A DNA stretch of 64,000 bases from Pseudomonas cavernicola. GTDB lineage: Bacteria; Pseudomonadota; Gammaproteobacteria; Pseudomonadales; Pseudomonadaceae. Below, piece after piece: positions 47,388 to 56,081 of this stretch. The notes beneath the pieces were generated by a model. It was not told the origin of the DNA, ran no database searches, and saw only the letters and a list, made by a program, of their open reading frames with translations. Position 1 is the stretch's first letter, and each line of letters opens with the position of its first letter. The stretch covers positions 868,001 to 932,000 of the forward strand of contig NZ_QYUR01000008.1 of NCBI RefSeq assembly GCF_003596405.1. Direction: 5' to 3'. The translations under genes and the position numbers were made by a program.

Positions 47388-47477
47388 TCAGGTCATAGGG
47401 GGGCCATGAAACTCAAGGGCTAAGACGAGTTTCGGGAAAAGCTCCTTCACTCTTTGCAAGTGCACGGCAGTACTCAT
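47388..47477 (-). CDS. Short leader ORF upstream of rtx2, ending HGPPMT
   Basis: An ORF of 29 codons starting MSTAVHLQRV and ending EFHGPPMT-stop. TTAGGGAGAACATC precedes the ATG, almost identical to the context of the rtx1 leader. It starts ~80 nt after a predicted promoter and ends ~214 nt before the rtx2 start, close to the 220 nt seen for rtx1. The middle is diverged in length and sequence, while the start (ST at residues 2-3 or 3-4) and the HGPP plus two residues are kept. Confidence 0.6.
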   Translation of the reverse strand: MSTAVHLQRVKELFPKLVLALEFHGPPMT

Positions 47478-47564
47478 GATGTTCTCCCTAACCAGGGGCG
47501 CTGACATCAACTGCTGCACCCCTAGTCAGTGCCGCTCACCATGCCAACCGTTGCCCTGGCTTAG

Positions 47565-47593
47565 ACTTAAGTCGCACCAATGATGAGTGTCAA
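47565..47593 (-). promoter_or_regulatory. Sigma-70-type promoter for leader ORF and rtx2
   Basis: The minus strand reads TTGACA (47593-47588), 17 nt, TTAAGT (47570-47565). Both hexamers and the spacing are identical to the rtx1 promoter, and CTTAAGT is preceded by a similar GCG(G)AA/GCGA block. Confidence 0.7.
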
Positions 47594-47875
47594 GCGACCG
47601 TCACCTTCCACGACAAGCGGCAAATAAAGCCATAACTAGCTGTTCAAGAACATAAATCTACTTTTTAAAGAACAAAACATTCCAAAAAATAGACAAGGTG
47701 TTTCGCCAGAGAGACGAACCTCGCCTACTCTGGAGTGGGAAGCAGCTAGGGCGGTTACGATCAGTACAAGATCCTTGAGGATCGGACGGCAAGCAGAAGG
47801 GAAAAGCTCTGCGCTCCGTCAACTGGTTTTGCCGCGAAGGATTTCCCAGAGAATCTGCAGCAAGGAATGACCACG
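47594..47875. other. Divergent AT-rich spacer between rtx2 promoter and secretion operon
   Basis: This 282-bp gap is AT-rich in its first half (47620-47700), like the tract upstream of the rtx1 promoter. It should contain the operon's own promoter, but I see no convincing -35/-10 pair. No gene is seen. Confidence 0.5.
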
Positions 47876-49612
47876 ATGGATAAGCAGTCGAACCCGCGTT
47901 CTGAGCTTGCGGATGCCTTGTTTCGTTTGCGCCGCACCTTTTACTCATTGGCCGGTTTCAGCGGCGTAATCAATCTATTAATGCTTACGCCCGCGGTTTA
48001 CATGCTGCAGGTCTACGACCGTGCACTGGTCAGCAGCAATGTCACCACCTTGATGATGCTGACGGTTCTGGTATTGGGGCTGTTTATGTTGATGGCGCTG
48101 CTGGAGGTGGTGCGCTCGACGGTACTGATCCGGGTAGGCAATCGACTCGACATGACGCTCAATCGCCGGATCTTCACCGCCGCCTTTGAGCGCAACCTCG
48201 GTCGAGCGGGCGGCAACCCCGCCCAGGCATTGCAGGACCTGGCCCAGGTGCGCCAGTTTCTCACCGGCAACGGCCTGTTCGCCTTCTTCGACGCCCCTTG
48301 GACGCCCATCTATCTATTGGTCGCCTACCTGATTCATCCCTTGCTCGGGCTAATGACACTGATCGGTTCGCTGATACTCATAGCGCTGGCCTACCTGACG
48401 GAGATCGCCACCAAAAAACCGCTGGCGGAAGCTAATCAGGCCTCGCAGAGCTCCGGCACGTACGCCAATAACAATCTGCGCAACGCCGAAGTCATTGAGG
48501 CCATGGGAATGCTCCCGGCCATCAGCAAGCGTTGGTTCACAAGTCACCTACGCATTCTGGAAATGCAGACGCTGGCCTCCGATCGGGCGGCGTACATCAG
48601 CGGTATCGGCCGCTTCGTACGGATAACGTTGCAGTCACTGATTCTCGGGGCTGGGGCGCTGCTGGCGATCGAGGGCAAGATCACCCCCGGGATGATGATC
48701 GCCTGCTCGATCTTGACCGGGCGCGCACTGGGACCGGTCGAACAGGCTATTGGCGCTTGGAAGCAGTTGCTCGTATCCCGCGGAGCGTGGGGGCGGCTGA
48801 CTCAGTTGCTGAATGACTTCCCTGCTCGCCCGCCTGCGATGCCATTACAGCGGCCAGTGGGAATGCTGGCCGTGGAGAACGCCTACGCCGGTGCGCCTGG
48901 CACCAATCAGTCGATCATTCGTGGAGTGAACTTCAACCTCTCGCCCGGTGAGACGCTTGGAATCATTGGTCCCTCGGCCGCGGGTAAATCAACCCTCGCC
49001 CGCCTGCTGGTGGGCGTGTGGCCAACGCAAGGGGGCAAGGTACGGCTCGACGGCGCCGATGTATTCGTCTGGAACAAGGAAGAGCTCGGCCCATGGCTAG
49101 GTTACCTGCCACAGGACGTCGAACTGTTCGAAGGTAGCATCGCCGAAAATATCGCTCGCTTCGGCGAGATCGACAGCGATGCGGCGATCCTCGCGGCGAA
49201 ACGCGCAGGTGTGCATGAAATGGTCCTGCACTTTGCCCAGGGTTACGACACGCGCCTTGGCGTCGATGGCAGCCCGCTTTCCGGAGGCCAGAAACAGCGC
49301 ATCGGACTGGCACGTGCGCTCTACGGCGAGCCGGCCATGATCGTGCTCGACGAGCCAAACGCCAATCTCGACGACGCCGGCGAGAAAGCACTGGTTGAGG
49401 TACTCGAAGACCTCAAGCGCCGTGGCACCACTACCATACTTATCTCGCATCGACCGAGCGTGCTGGGCACCGTGGACAAGGTGCTGATGTTGCGCGATGG
49501 CAACATGCAGATGTTCGGCCCCCGCGAAGAGGTGTTCGCGGCACTCCGGCAAGCCAGTGTGCTCCCAACTGGGGGCGCCCCGACATTGGCGGCGGTTAGA
49601 GGGAGAGATTAA
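47876..49612 (+). CDS. Type I secretion ABC transporter (PrtD/AprD type)
   Basis: Inner-membrane exporter ATPase of 578 residues. Six hydrophobic segments lie in residues ~20-310. The ATPase domain has Walker A GPSAAGKS (365-372), signature LSGGQKQR (from 468), Walker B MIVLDEPNANLD (Asp492, Glu493) and the switch His in LISHRPS. There is no N-terminal C39 peptidase-like domain, so it belongs to the protease/lipase exporter type. The ATG at 47876 is chosen over 47867 because AAGGA is then correctly spaced. It is the first of three abutting genes and is divergent from rtx2. Confidence 0.95.
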   Translation: MDKQSNPRSELADALFRLRRTFYSLAGFSGVINLLMLTPAVYMLQVYDRALVSSNVTTLMMLTVLVLGLFMLMALLEVVRSTVLIRVGNRLDMTLNRRIFTAAFERNLGRAGGNPAQALQDLAQVRQFLTGNGLFAFFDAPWTPIYLLVAYLIHPLLGLMTLIGSLILIALAYLTEIATKKPLAEANQASQSSGTYANNNLRNAEVIEAMGMLPAISKRWFTSHLRILEMQTLASDRAAYISGIGRFVRITLQSLILGAGALLAIEGKITPGMMIACSILTGRALGPVEQAIGAWKQLLVSRGAWGRLTQLLNDFPARPPAMPLQRPVGMLAVENAYAGAPGTNQSIIRGVNFNLSPGETLGIIGPSAAGKSTLARLLVGVWPTQGGKVRLDGADVFVWNKEELGPWLGYLPQDVELFEGSIAENIARFGEIDSDAAILAAKRAGVHEMVLHFAQGYDTRLGVDGSPLSGGQKQRIGLARALYGEPAMIVLDEPNANLDDAGEKALVEVLEDLKRRGTTTILISHRPSVLGTVDKVLMLRDGNMQMFGPREEVFAALRQASVLPTGGAPTLAAVRGRD

Positions 49613-50959
49613 ATGTCCATGTTAAATGTTGAGCACAAGAATCTGGTCCTGGCCAATGCAGCGCTTGGCATCGACGTCGACGATCGCAAGCCTGCGCGCT
49701 GGGGTATTTTGCTCGTGTTACTGGGCTTCGGTGGCTTCTTGCTGTGGTCATGGCTGGCACCGCTGGATGCCGGGGTAGTCGCTACAGCCACAGTCAAAGT
49801 AACGAGCAACCGCAAGACCATCCAGCACCTTACAGGCGGCACCGTCGACGCCATTTTGGTGCGTGAGGGCGATAGCGTTAAGAAGGATCAGGAGCTGGTA
49901 CGACTGGATTCGACCCAGGCGATCTCCGAGCAAGGCGTGGTCAGCGCCCAGTACATCGTCAGCAAGACTGTTGAGAATCGGCTGGAAGCTGAGCGCGATG
50001 GCGTGAGCGACATAACATTCGACCCGGCGCTGCTCGAGCGCTTCAAGGCAGACCCACGCCTCCTCTCCTCACTCACCCTACAGCGCCGCTTGTTCTTAAC
50101 CCGCCTCACAGGGCTTGCCGGCGAAGTCAGCATCCTGCAAGAGACTCTCAGATCCGCCGAAGGGCAAATCAAGGGTTTGCAGCAAATCTATGGCGCACGC
50201 GCAAGCCAACTCAAATTCCTTCATCAAGAACTAGATGGCGCTCGCAGCCTCGCTGCCGAGGGCTACATACCGCGTAACCGGATGCTCGAACTCGAGCGAA
50301 GCGCCGCTGACCTGAACGCCTCTCAAGCTGAGAACTTCAACAACATTGCTCGCACCCGTAGCCAGGTCGCCGAACTCAAACTGCGCATCCTCCAGCGTGA
50401 GTACGATTACCGTAAAGAGGTGCAGTCGCAGCTGACTGACGCACAAAAGGAAAACACCGCGCTTGCCGACCGGCTACAAGCGCTTGATTACCAGGTCAAG
50501 CACACCGTAATCCGCTCGCCGATTGATGGCATGGTGCAAGGGCTCAATATCTCGACCATCGGCGGCGTGATTCAGCCTGGCTTCAAAATCATGGACATTG
50601 TGCCGGCCAATGAGCCTCTACAGGTCGACGCCATGATCCCTGTTCAGGCAATCGACAAGATGGCTCCAGGGCTGCAGGTAGACATTGCCTTCCCCGCTTT
50701 CAACCATGCGCAGACCCCCAACATTCCAGGCAAGGTGCTGACCATCTCGGCCGACCGGCTGATCAACGAGGAAAATAAGCAGCCCTTCTACCTCGCACAG
50801 ATCGAAGTAACGCCGGCCGGCATGTCAATGCTCGGCGCCAACCAAATCCGCGCAGGCATGCCAGCTACCGTCACCATCAAGACTGGTGAGCGCAACCTGA
50901 TGAGTTATCTGATGAAGCCGCTGATCGACCGGCTCGACAGCTCTTTCAAGGAACAGTGA
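49613..50959 (+). CDS. Type I secretion membrane fusion protein (HlyD/PrtE type)
   Basis: Periplasmic adaptor of 448 residues linking the ABC transporter to the outer membrane channel. It has a single membrane helix near residues 24-42 (ILLVLLGFGGFLLWSWL), a biotinyl-lipoyl-like half (VKVTSNRKTIQHLTGGTVDAILVREGDSVKKDQEL), a long coiled-coil hairpin, and the C-terminal barrel with HTVIRSPIDGMVQGLNISTIGGVIQPG. The start codon directly follows the ABC gene's stop, with GGGAGAGA upstream. Confidence 0.95.
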   Translation: MSMLNVEHKNLVLANAALGIDVDDRKPARWGILLVLLGFGGFLLWSWLAPLDAGVVATATVKVTSNRKTIQHLTGGTVDAILVREGDSVKKDQELVRLDSTQAISEQGVVSAQYIVSKTVENRLEAERDGVSDITFDPALLERFKADPRLLSSLTLQRRLFLTRLTGLAGEVSILQETLRSAEGQIKGLQQIYGARASQLKFLHQELDGARSLAAEGYIPRNRMLELERSAADLNASQAENFNNIARTRSQVAELKLRILQREYDYRKEVQSQLTDAQKENTALADRLQALDYQVKHTVIRSPIDGMVQGLNISTIGGVIQPGFKIMDIVPANEPLQVDAMIPVQAIDKMAPGLQVDIAFPAFNHAQTPNIPGKVLTISADRLINEENKQPFYLAQIEVTPAGMSMLGANQIRAGMPATVTIKTGERNLMSYLMKPLIDRLDSSFKEQ

Positions 50960-50960
50960 G

Positions 50961-52295
50961 ATGGACCCTCGACATATACTCTCCTGCCTCGCCTGTATTT
51001 CCCTCCCGGTGCAGGCACTGGACCTCAGGGAAGCCTGGAACCTGCTGCAGTACCAGGGACCAACCTACCTGGCGGCTGTGCATGAAAAGGAAGCGGGTGA
51101 AGAAAACCGCGCAATTGGCAAGGCTGGCCTGCTGCCGCAGATCAATGCCAGCGCATACGATAACCACGTCAACGGCACCCAGAAAAAACCGGACGCCTTA
51201 GGGCGCAATACCGAAGACGATCTCCACTACGAGTCCAAGGGTGGATCGGTGCAACTGCGCCAAGCCATCTTCAACAAGCAAAAGATGGCCGAGTATCGCC
51301 AGGGCAAGCAACAGGCCGATTACAGCGTGGCGGTGTTCGACGCCAAAAGCCAGGATGCCGCAGTGCGCCTTGCTGGACGTTATTTCGACGTTCTGTTGGC
51401 GCACGAGACCATTGATTTGGCTAAAGCCAAGCTCAAGGCCTTCGAAGAGCAAGTGACCTCGACACAACGGCGCTTTGACCTTGGCGACGGCACCATTACC
51501 GATGTCGATGAGGCGACTGCACGGCGGGACCTGGCACTGGCCGAGCTGATCGAGGCGCAGGACAGCCTGCTGGTGGCTAGACGTCTGCTACAGGAATATC
51601 TCGGCGAGGTGCCCGAGCAACTCGCCACTCTGCGCGAAAGTTTCCCGACACCACCGCTGGAACCCAGTAGCCTGCCGGACTGGGTTCTCAAGGCACAAAG
51701 CGATAACCCGGTGCTTCAAGCTCGGCGTTACAGCGTTAGTGCCGCAGAAGAAGAGGTGAACAAAGCCAAAGCCGGGCACTGGCCCACACTGGATTTCGTG
51801 CTTGGCTACACCTCCGCGGACAGCGAGTCGGTGTCCACCCTGAACCAACGCAACGACTATGGCTCGGTCGGGGTAGAGATGAATATCCCGCTGTACAGCG
51901 GTGGCTTCGTCAGTGCACGGGCTCGTCAGGCAGTGGCGACCAGAGACCAGACTCAAGAAGAGTTCAATGCCGCTCGCGAAGAAATCATCTCCGGTACAAC
52001 GCGTGAATTTCGTGGCGTGCAAAGTGGTGAGGCCCGCGTTCGGGCGCTGGAAAAAGCGGTGACCTCAAGTGAAAAGTCACTCGACTCATCGAAAAAGGGC
52101 TTTCTTGCGGGCACCAGCACCAACGTCGACATTCTCAACGCCGAGGAGTTGGTGTTCACCGCTCGGCGCAACCTGTTCGAAGCGAAACTGCGTTACCTGC
52201 TCTCCAAGCTGCGGCTAGCCGCCGCTATTGGCGCACTGGGTGATGACGACATCGATCAGGCCAATACCTATCTCGGCCCGGAACTGATGTTTTAA
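50961..52295 (+). CDS. TolC-family outer membrane channel of the type I system
   Basis: Outer membrane factor of 444 residues. A signal peptide ends at about Ala19 (ISLPVQA followed by LDLREAW). The two halves show TolC repeats, with RRFDLGDGTITDVDEATARRDLALAELIEA and RRNLFEAKLRYLLSKLRLAAAIGAL. It starts one base after the adaptor gene's stop. The spacing means the three genes form one operon dedicated to the nearby RTX proteins. Confidence 0.94.
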   Translation: MDPRHILSCLACISLPVQALDLREAWNLLQYQGPTYLAAVHEKEAGEENRAIGKAGLLPQINASAYDNHVNGTQKKPDALGRNTEDDLHYESKGGSVQLRQAIFNKQKMAEYRQGKQQADYSVAVFDAKSQDAAVRLAGRYFDVLLAHETIDLAKAKLKAFEEQVTSTQRRFDLGDGTITDVDEATARRDLALAELIEAQDSLLVARRLLQEYLGEVPEQLATLRESFPTPPLEPSSLPDWVLKAQSDNPVLQARRYSVSAAEEEVNKAKAGHWPTLDFVLGYTSADSESVSTLNQRNDYGSVGVEMNIPLYSGGFVSARARQAVATRDQTQEEFNAAREEIISGTTREFRGVQSGEARVRALEKAVTSSEKSLDSSKKGFLAGTSTNVDILNAEELVFTARRNLFEAKLRYLLSKLRLAAAIGALGDDDIDQANTYLGPELMF

Positions 52296-52427
52296 TGACC
52301 ACAGGTTTTAAAGGCTAGGCATTTTAAAAACCAAGTAGAGAAAATCTCCGTACTGCTGCCTGCAGCTCCGTGGCCAGCTCATTTCATATAGCCAGACTAA
52401 ACCGAGCAGTAATTAGTCGTGCGGGCT

Positions 52428-53753
52428 CTAACGTATCTGATGTTTGTGCAATAAGCGGTAAAACGTTGGACGGGATATCCCCAGCACACGCGCCGCTTCG
52501 CTCATGTTGCTGGAATAGCGGGTTAACACATCGTTAAGCGCCAGGCGCTCCGCTCGGAAGATGTAATCGTTCAGGGTGCCGATGGCAGGTCCCATGTTCT
52601 GCTCTTTTTCCAGTCCGAGATCCACCGTCTCAATCTGCCGCCCTTCGGCCACTACCAAAGCGCGGCGTACTCGGTTGGACAGTTCCCGAACATTCCCCGG
52701 CCAGGGATGCTTGATCATCGCCGCGAGTGCCGCCTCGCTGAAGGGGCGCAGACGACAGCCGATTTCTGCCGAGTAAAGCTTGGCTAAGTGATCCGCCAGA
52801 AACGGGATATCCATCCTCCGCTCGCGCAATGGAGCGGTTTGTACGTTCAGTACATTAAGTTGGTAGTAAAGGTCCTCACGGAAACGCTTTTGCCGAATAG
52901 CCTTTTCCAGATCGAGGGCGGTCGCCGCGAGCAGCCGGACATTGACAGGAAAAGATGGGCTAGCGCCGACACGTTCGCTTTGCATAAGGTGCAAAAAGCG
53001 CAACAGATTGGCCTGTAGCTTCAAAGAAAGGCTGCCGATCTCGTCAAGAAACAAAGTCCCGCCATCAGCAGACTCGATGCAACCGATTTTGCGTCGAAGC
53101 CCCTCCGTAAAGGCGCCCTCCTCGCGACCAAACAACTCGAACTGCAGCAGATGCTCGGAGTGCGCAGCACAGTTGAGCACTACGAATGGCCCGGATGGGC
53201 GGCGCGATTGAGCATGAAGGGTGCGGGCCACTAGCTCTTTACCAGTTCCACTTTCACCACGGATAAGCACGGGTAAAGCGACTGCCCCCAGTTTCGTCAA
53301 CAACTTGCGCAATTCCTTCATGCGCTGGCTGTTACCCAGTAATTCGTATTCATAAGCCAGATTTCTGTTGCTACCCAACTCACGTAGGCGCGCCATGCAG
53401 GCGCGTCCAAGGGCAACCTTCAGCCGAGCAACGTCAAATGGCAGCGTGTGAACGTCAAAAAACCATTCACCGACAAAATCACCGATGCCGTGCATGTCCA
53501 GTTCATTGGGGTTCAACGCGATGATCCATGCTGCCGCACTGTGGCGAATCAACTCTTTGATCTGTTCTGGGCGGAAACTAAATGCTTGCAGGCGCAGCAA
53601 ACCAACATCGCAGTCCCGCTCAACGGCTTTTTCAAGGGCACAACTTTCCACCCTCCAGCCTCCTGCACGCAGGTACACAACAAGGCGCTCACATTCATTG
53701 CAGGGATCCACCACCAACAGGCGACGGGGCGCAGGTATGACGTCCTCAAACAT
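52428..53753 (-). CDS. Enhancer-binding-type regulator with variant GAFTGA loop (VpsR-like)
   Basis: A 441-residue regulator with a degenerate receiver-like N-terminus (RLLVVDPCNECERLVVYL), an AAA+ domain and a Fis-type helix-turn-helix (MSEAARVLGISRPTFYRLLHKH). Walker A is GESGTGKE at 166-173 and Walker B GGTLFLDE at 231-238. The loop that normally reads GAFTGA and touches sigma-54 is GAFTEG at 213-218. Regulators without that loop, such as VpsR, can act with sigma-70 and bind c-di-GMP. Its position convergent to the secretion operon makes it a candidate regulator of RTX export (inference). Confidence 0.85.
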   Translation of the reverse strand: MFEDVIPAPRRLLVVDPCNECERLVVYLRAGGWRVESCALEKAVERDCDVGLLRLQAFSFRPEQIKELIRHSAAAWIIALNPNELDMHGIGDFVGEWFFDVHTLPFDVARLKVALGRACMARLRELGSNRNLAYEYELLGNSQRMKELRKLLTKLGAVALPVLIRGESGTGKELVARTLHAQSRRPSGPFVVLNCAAHSEHLLQFELFGREEGAFTEGLRRKIGCIESADGGTLFLDEIGSLSLKLQANLLRFLHLMQSERVGASPSFPVNVRLLAATALDLEKAIRQKRFREDLYYQLNVLNVQTAPLRERRMDIPFLADHLAKLYSAEIGCRLRPFSEAALAAMIKHPWPGNVRELSNRVRRALVVAEGRQIETVDLGLEKEQNMGPAIGTLNDYIFRAERLALNDVLTRYSSNMSEAARVLGISRPTFYRLLHKHQIR

Positions 53754-53834
53754 ATCTCATCCTTGGCGCCATTATTTTGTAAATTCATTAAAAACAATAG
53801 TTTGGCGCACGCCCTTGTAACGCTAGCAATAACC

Positions 53835-53864
53835 TTGACGCGGTTTGGATCATTTCTCTATAAA
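53835..53864 (+). promoter_or_regulatory. Possible promoter for the cytochrome c gene
   Basis: TTGACG, an 18-nt spacer and TATAAA on the plus strand, about 200 bases before the cytochrome gene. No other feature is seen in the 313-bp gap 53754-54066. Confidence 0.4.
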
Positions 53865-54066
53865 TCCTATTCCGCTTAGCGCACATGAAGACTTTCACAC
53901 TGTACGGGCTCAGATGGATGTCGAGTCGCGAGCAAGGAGCTATGCCTTAGCGAGCGATTCGACAGGCATTTCTATGGCAATCTGCCTTCGCAGTCATGGC
54001 AACTTGCCAATACCCGATTGCTTGGCATAACGTCAGACAAATAAGAAAGCTACAAGGAAGTATCTG

Positions 54067-55941
54067 ATGCAAATCCTCCGCCGCACCTTACTGCTGCTGC
54101 TGTTTGCCCTATTGGCGGGCTTGGCCGTGGTCTTCTATTACATTGCCAACCCTAACCTCCCGAGCTATCAGCAACCGGAGCAGCTCCACTACCTTGAACA
54201 GTGGAGCCCGGAAGCGCGGCAGACTTACTACTACACCCCGCAAGGCACGCAAGTGAAAGGTCTGCGCTACGACTGGTTCGTCGCGCTGGAACAACCTTTC
54301 GGCCAAGACAAATTCGCCAGTCCCGATTACCTCGCGCGCTTTGGCTTTCTAACTGAGCCGCAGCAGCAAGCCACGCCACTTAATCCAGGGAATCTGCCGG
54401 TCGGGTTTGCCCGCCATCAGGATGCCGAATCCGGCGCGCCATACTTGGACATCAGCTGCGCCGCCTGCCACACCGGCGAGTTGCGTTATAAAGGTCATGC
54501 GGTGCGTATCGATGGTGGGGCCGCCCTGCACTCCCTGGCCTCCACGGTGCCGACCCTGCGAGGTGGCAGCTTTGGGCAAGCGCTCGGCATGAGCATGGCG
54601 TTTACCTACTACAACCCACTGAAGTTCAAACGCTTCGCCAAAACGGTGCTAGGTAGTCAGTACCCGAAAAGTCGCGACCAATTGCGCAGCGACTTCAAAG
54701 TCGTACTTAACCGCCTCCTCGGACAGGCCTGGAACGACACCCACCGCGGCCTCTACCCCACCGAAGAGGGCTTCGGGCGCACCGATGCTTTCGGCCGTAT
54801 CGCCAACAGCGTGTTCGGCGATGCTATTGACCCCGGCAACTATCGTGTCGGCAATGCCCCGGTCAGCTACCCGCAAGTCTGGGACATCTGGAAATTCGAC
54901 TGGGTCCAGTGGAACGGCTCGGCGATGCAGCCGATGGCACGCAATATCGGCGAATCCCTTGGCGTCGGCGCCACCCTGCGCCTATTTGAAGCCAACGGCC
55001 ACGCCGTGCCGGAAGCCGAGCGCTATGCCTCCAGCGTGCGCCTGCGTGACCTCCACACCTTGGAAGAAACCCTCAAGCAGCTGAAACCTCCGACCTGGCC
55101 AGAAGACGTGCTTGGTAAGGTCGACCTCGAACTGGCCAGTAAAGGTCGTGCGCTGTTCACTGAAAATTGCACCTATTGCCATGCCGCAAACCCTAAACCC
55201 CTTGACGAACGTCTGGCGCCAACCCGCGATCCAGAATGGCGGATGCGCATTGTCCCGACTCGCATCGTGGGTACCGACCCCACCGCCGCCGACAACATCG
55301 CCGATCACCGTTTTGATATCAGTAAGCTCGGCTGGAGCAAGGCCGAACTGGACAAGCTCGGGGTCAAATTGCTCGACGGCAGCCTGGAAGAAGTCGACTT
55401 TGCCAGCATCTCCAGCGCTAAAGGCCTGGCCTACGTCACCGCCTACGTGGAAAACCGCGCCTATCAGGATGCCGGCATCAAAGCCCAGGAGCGCCGGAGC
55501 ATGGACGGCTACGGCCTGCCCATCGGCGTACAGGAAAAGCGTGGCTACAAGGCTCGCCCGCTCGATGGCATCTGGGCCACCCCGCCATTCCTGCATAACG
55601 GTTCGGTGCCAACGCTGTTCCAACTGCTCTCGCCCGTCTCCGAACGCGCGAAGCAGTTCTGGGTCGGCAACCACGAGTACGACCCGCAACACGTTGGCTT
55701 TAACAGCGAGAAGTTCGACGGCGGTTTCCTATTCAAAACCACCGTCACCGGTAACAGTAACCGCGGTCACGAATTCCGCGATGGCTGTCGTCAAGATGGC
55801 GTTATCGGCCGCGCCCTACAGCCCGAAGAACGCTGGGCGCTGATCGAATACCTGAAGACTCTGGGTGATGCCAAGTTGGAAGGCCAACTACAGCCCATCG
55901 CCGCCAAACCCTGGACTCCAGGCCCCAGTTGCCAGGACTAG
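54067..55941 (+). CDS. Membrane-anchored diheme c-type cytochrome
   Basis: A 624-residue protein with an N-terminal membrane helix (TLLLLLFALLAGLAVVFYYIA) facing the periplasm. Two c-type heme motifs are CAACH at 131-135 and CTYCH at 368-372. Length and spacing resemble large diheme cytochromes of the cytochrome c peroxidase/RoxA group. It is preceded by AAGGAAG. The next gene is a membrane-anchored catalase-like protein, so the pair may handle peroxide or an oxygenase reaction at the outer face of the inner membrane (inference). Substrate unknown. Confidence 0.85.
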   Translation: MQILRRTLLLLLFALLAGLAVVFYYIANPNLPSYQQPEQLHYLEQWSPEARQTYYYTPQGTQVKGLRYDWFVALEQPFGQDKFASPDYLARFGFLTEPQQQATPLNPGNLPVGFARHQDAESGAPYLDISCAACHTGELRYKGHAVRIDGGAALHSLASTVPTLRGGSFGQALGMSMAFTYYNPLKFKRFAKTVLGSQYPKSRDQLRSDFKVVLNRLLGQAWNDTHRGLYPTEEGFGRTDAFGRIANSVFGDAIDPGNYRVGNAPVSYPQVWDIWKFDWVQWNGSAMQPMARNIGESLGVGATLRLFEANGHAVPEAERYASSVRLRDLHTLEETLKQLKPPTWPEDVLGKVDLELASKGRALFTENCTYCHAANPKPLDERLAPTRDPEWRMRIVPTRIVGTDPTAADNIADHRFDISKLGWSKAELDKLGVKLLDGSLEEVDFASISSAKGLAYVTAYVENRAYQDAGIKAQERRSMDGYGLPIGVQEKRGYKARPLDGIWATPPFLHNGSVPTLFQLLSPVSERAKQFWVGNHEYDPQHVGFNSEKFDGGFLFKTTVTGNSNRGHEFRDGCRQDGVIGRALQPEERWALIEYLKTLGDAKLEGQLQPIAAKPWTPGPSCQD

Positions 55942-55998
55942 AAGCCTGTTGAGCTTTCGACGCCCAAGCCCGGAAGACTCCTTTGCCCACGCAATCCT

Positions 55999-56033
55999 CC
56001 TCTCCCCGCCGGGGAGAGGACTCGGGTGAGGGG
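55999..56033. repeat. Short dispersed palindrome
   Basis: CCTCTCCCCGCCGGGGAGAGG followed by CTCGGGTGAGGGG; related to the element at 15970-16005. It lies in the 140-bp gap between the cytochrome and catalase-like genes. Confidence 0.55.
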
Positions 56034-56081
56034 AAAACATCCCAGCCCCGGCATAACCCATCACAAACAAGGACGCGCCCC

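Noticed and set aside
53845..54030. Possible 61-codon ORF before the cytochrome gene
   Set aside because: It begins inside the predicted promoter, lacks a ribosome binding site and has no recognisable sequence.
55983..56081. Longer N-terminus for the catalase-like protein
   Set aside because: It would translate a dispersed palindromic repeat; the ATG at 56082 has a ribosome binding site and is followed directly by a membrane helix.
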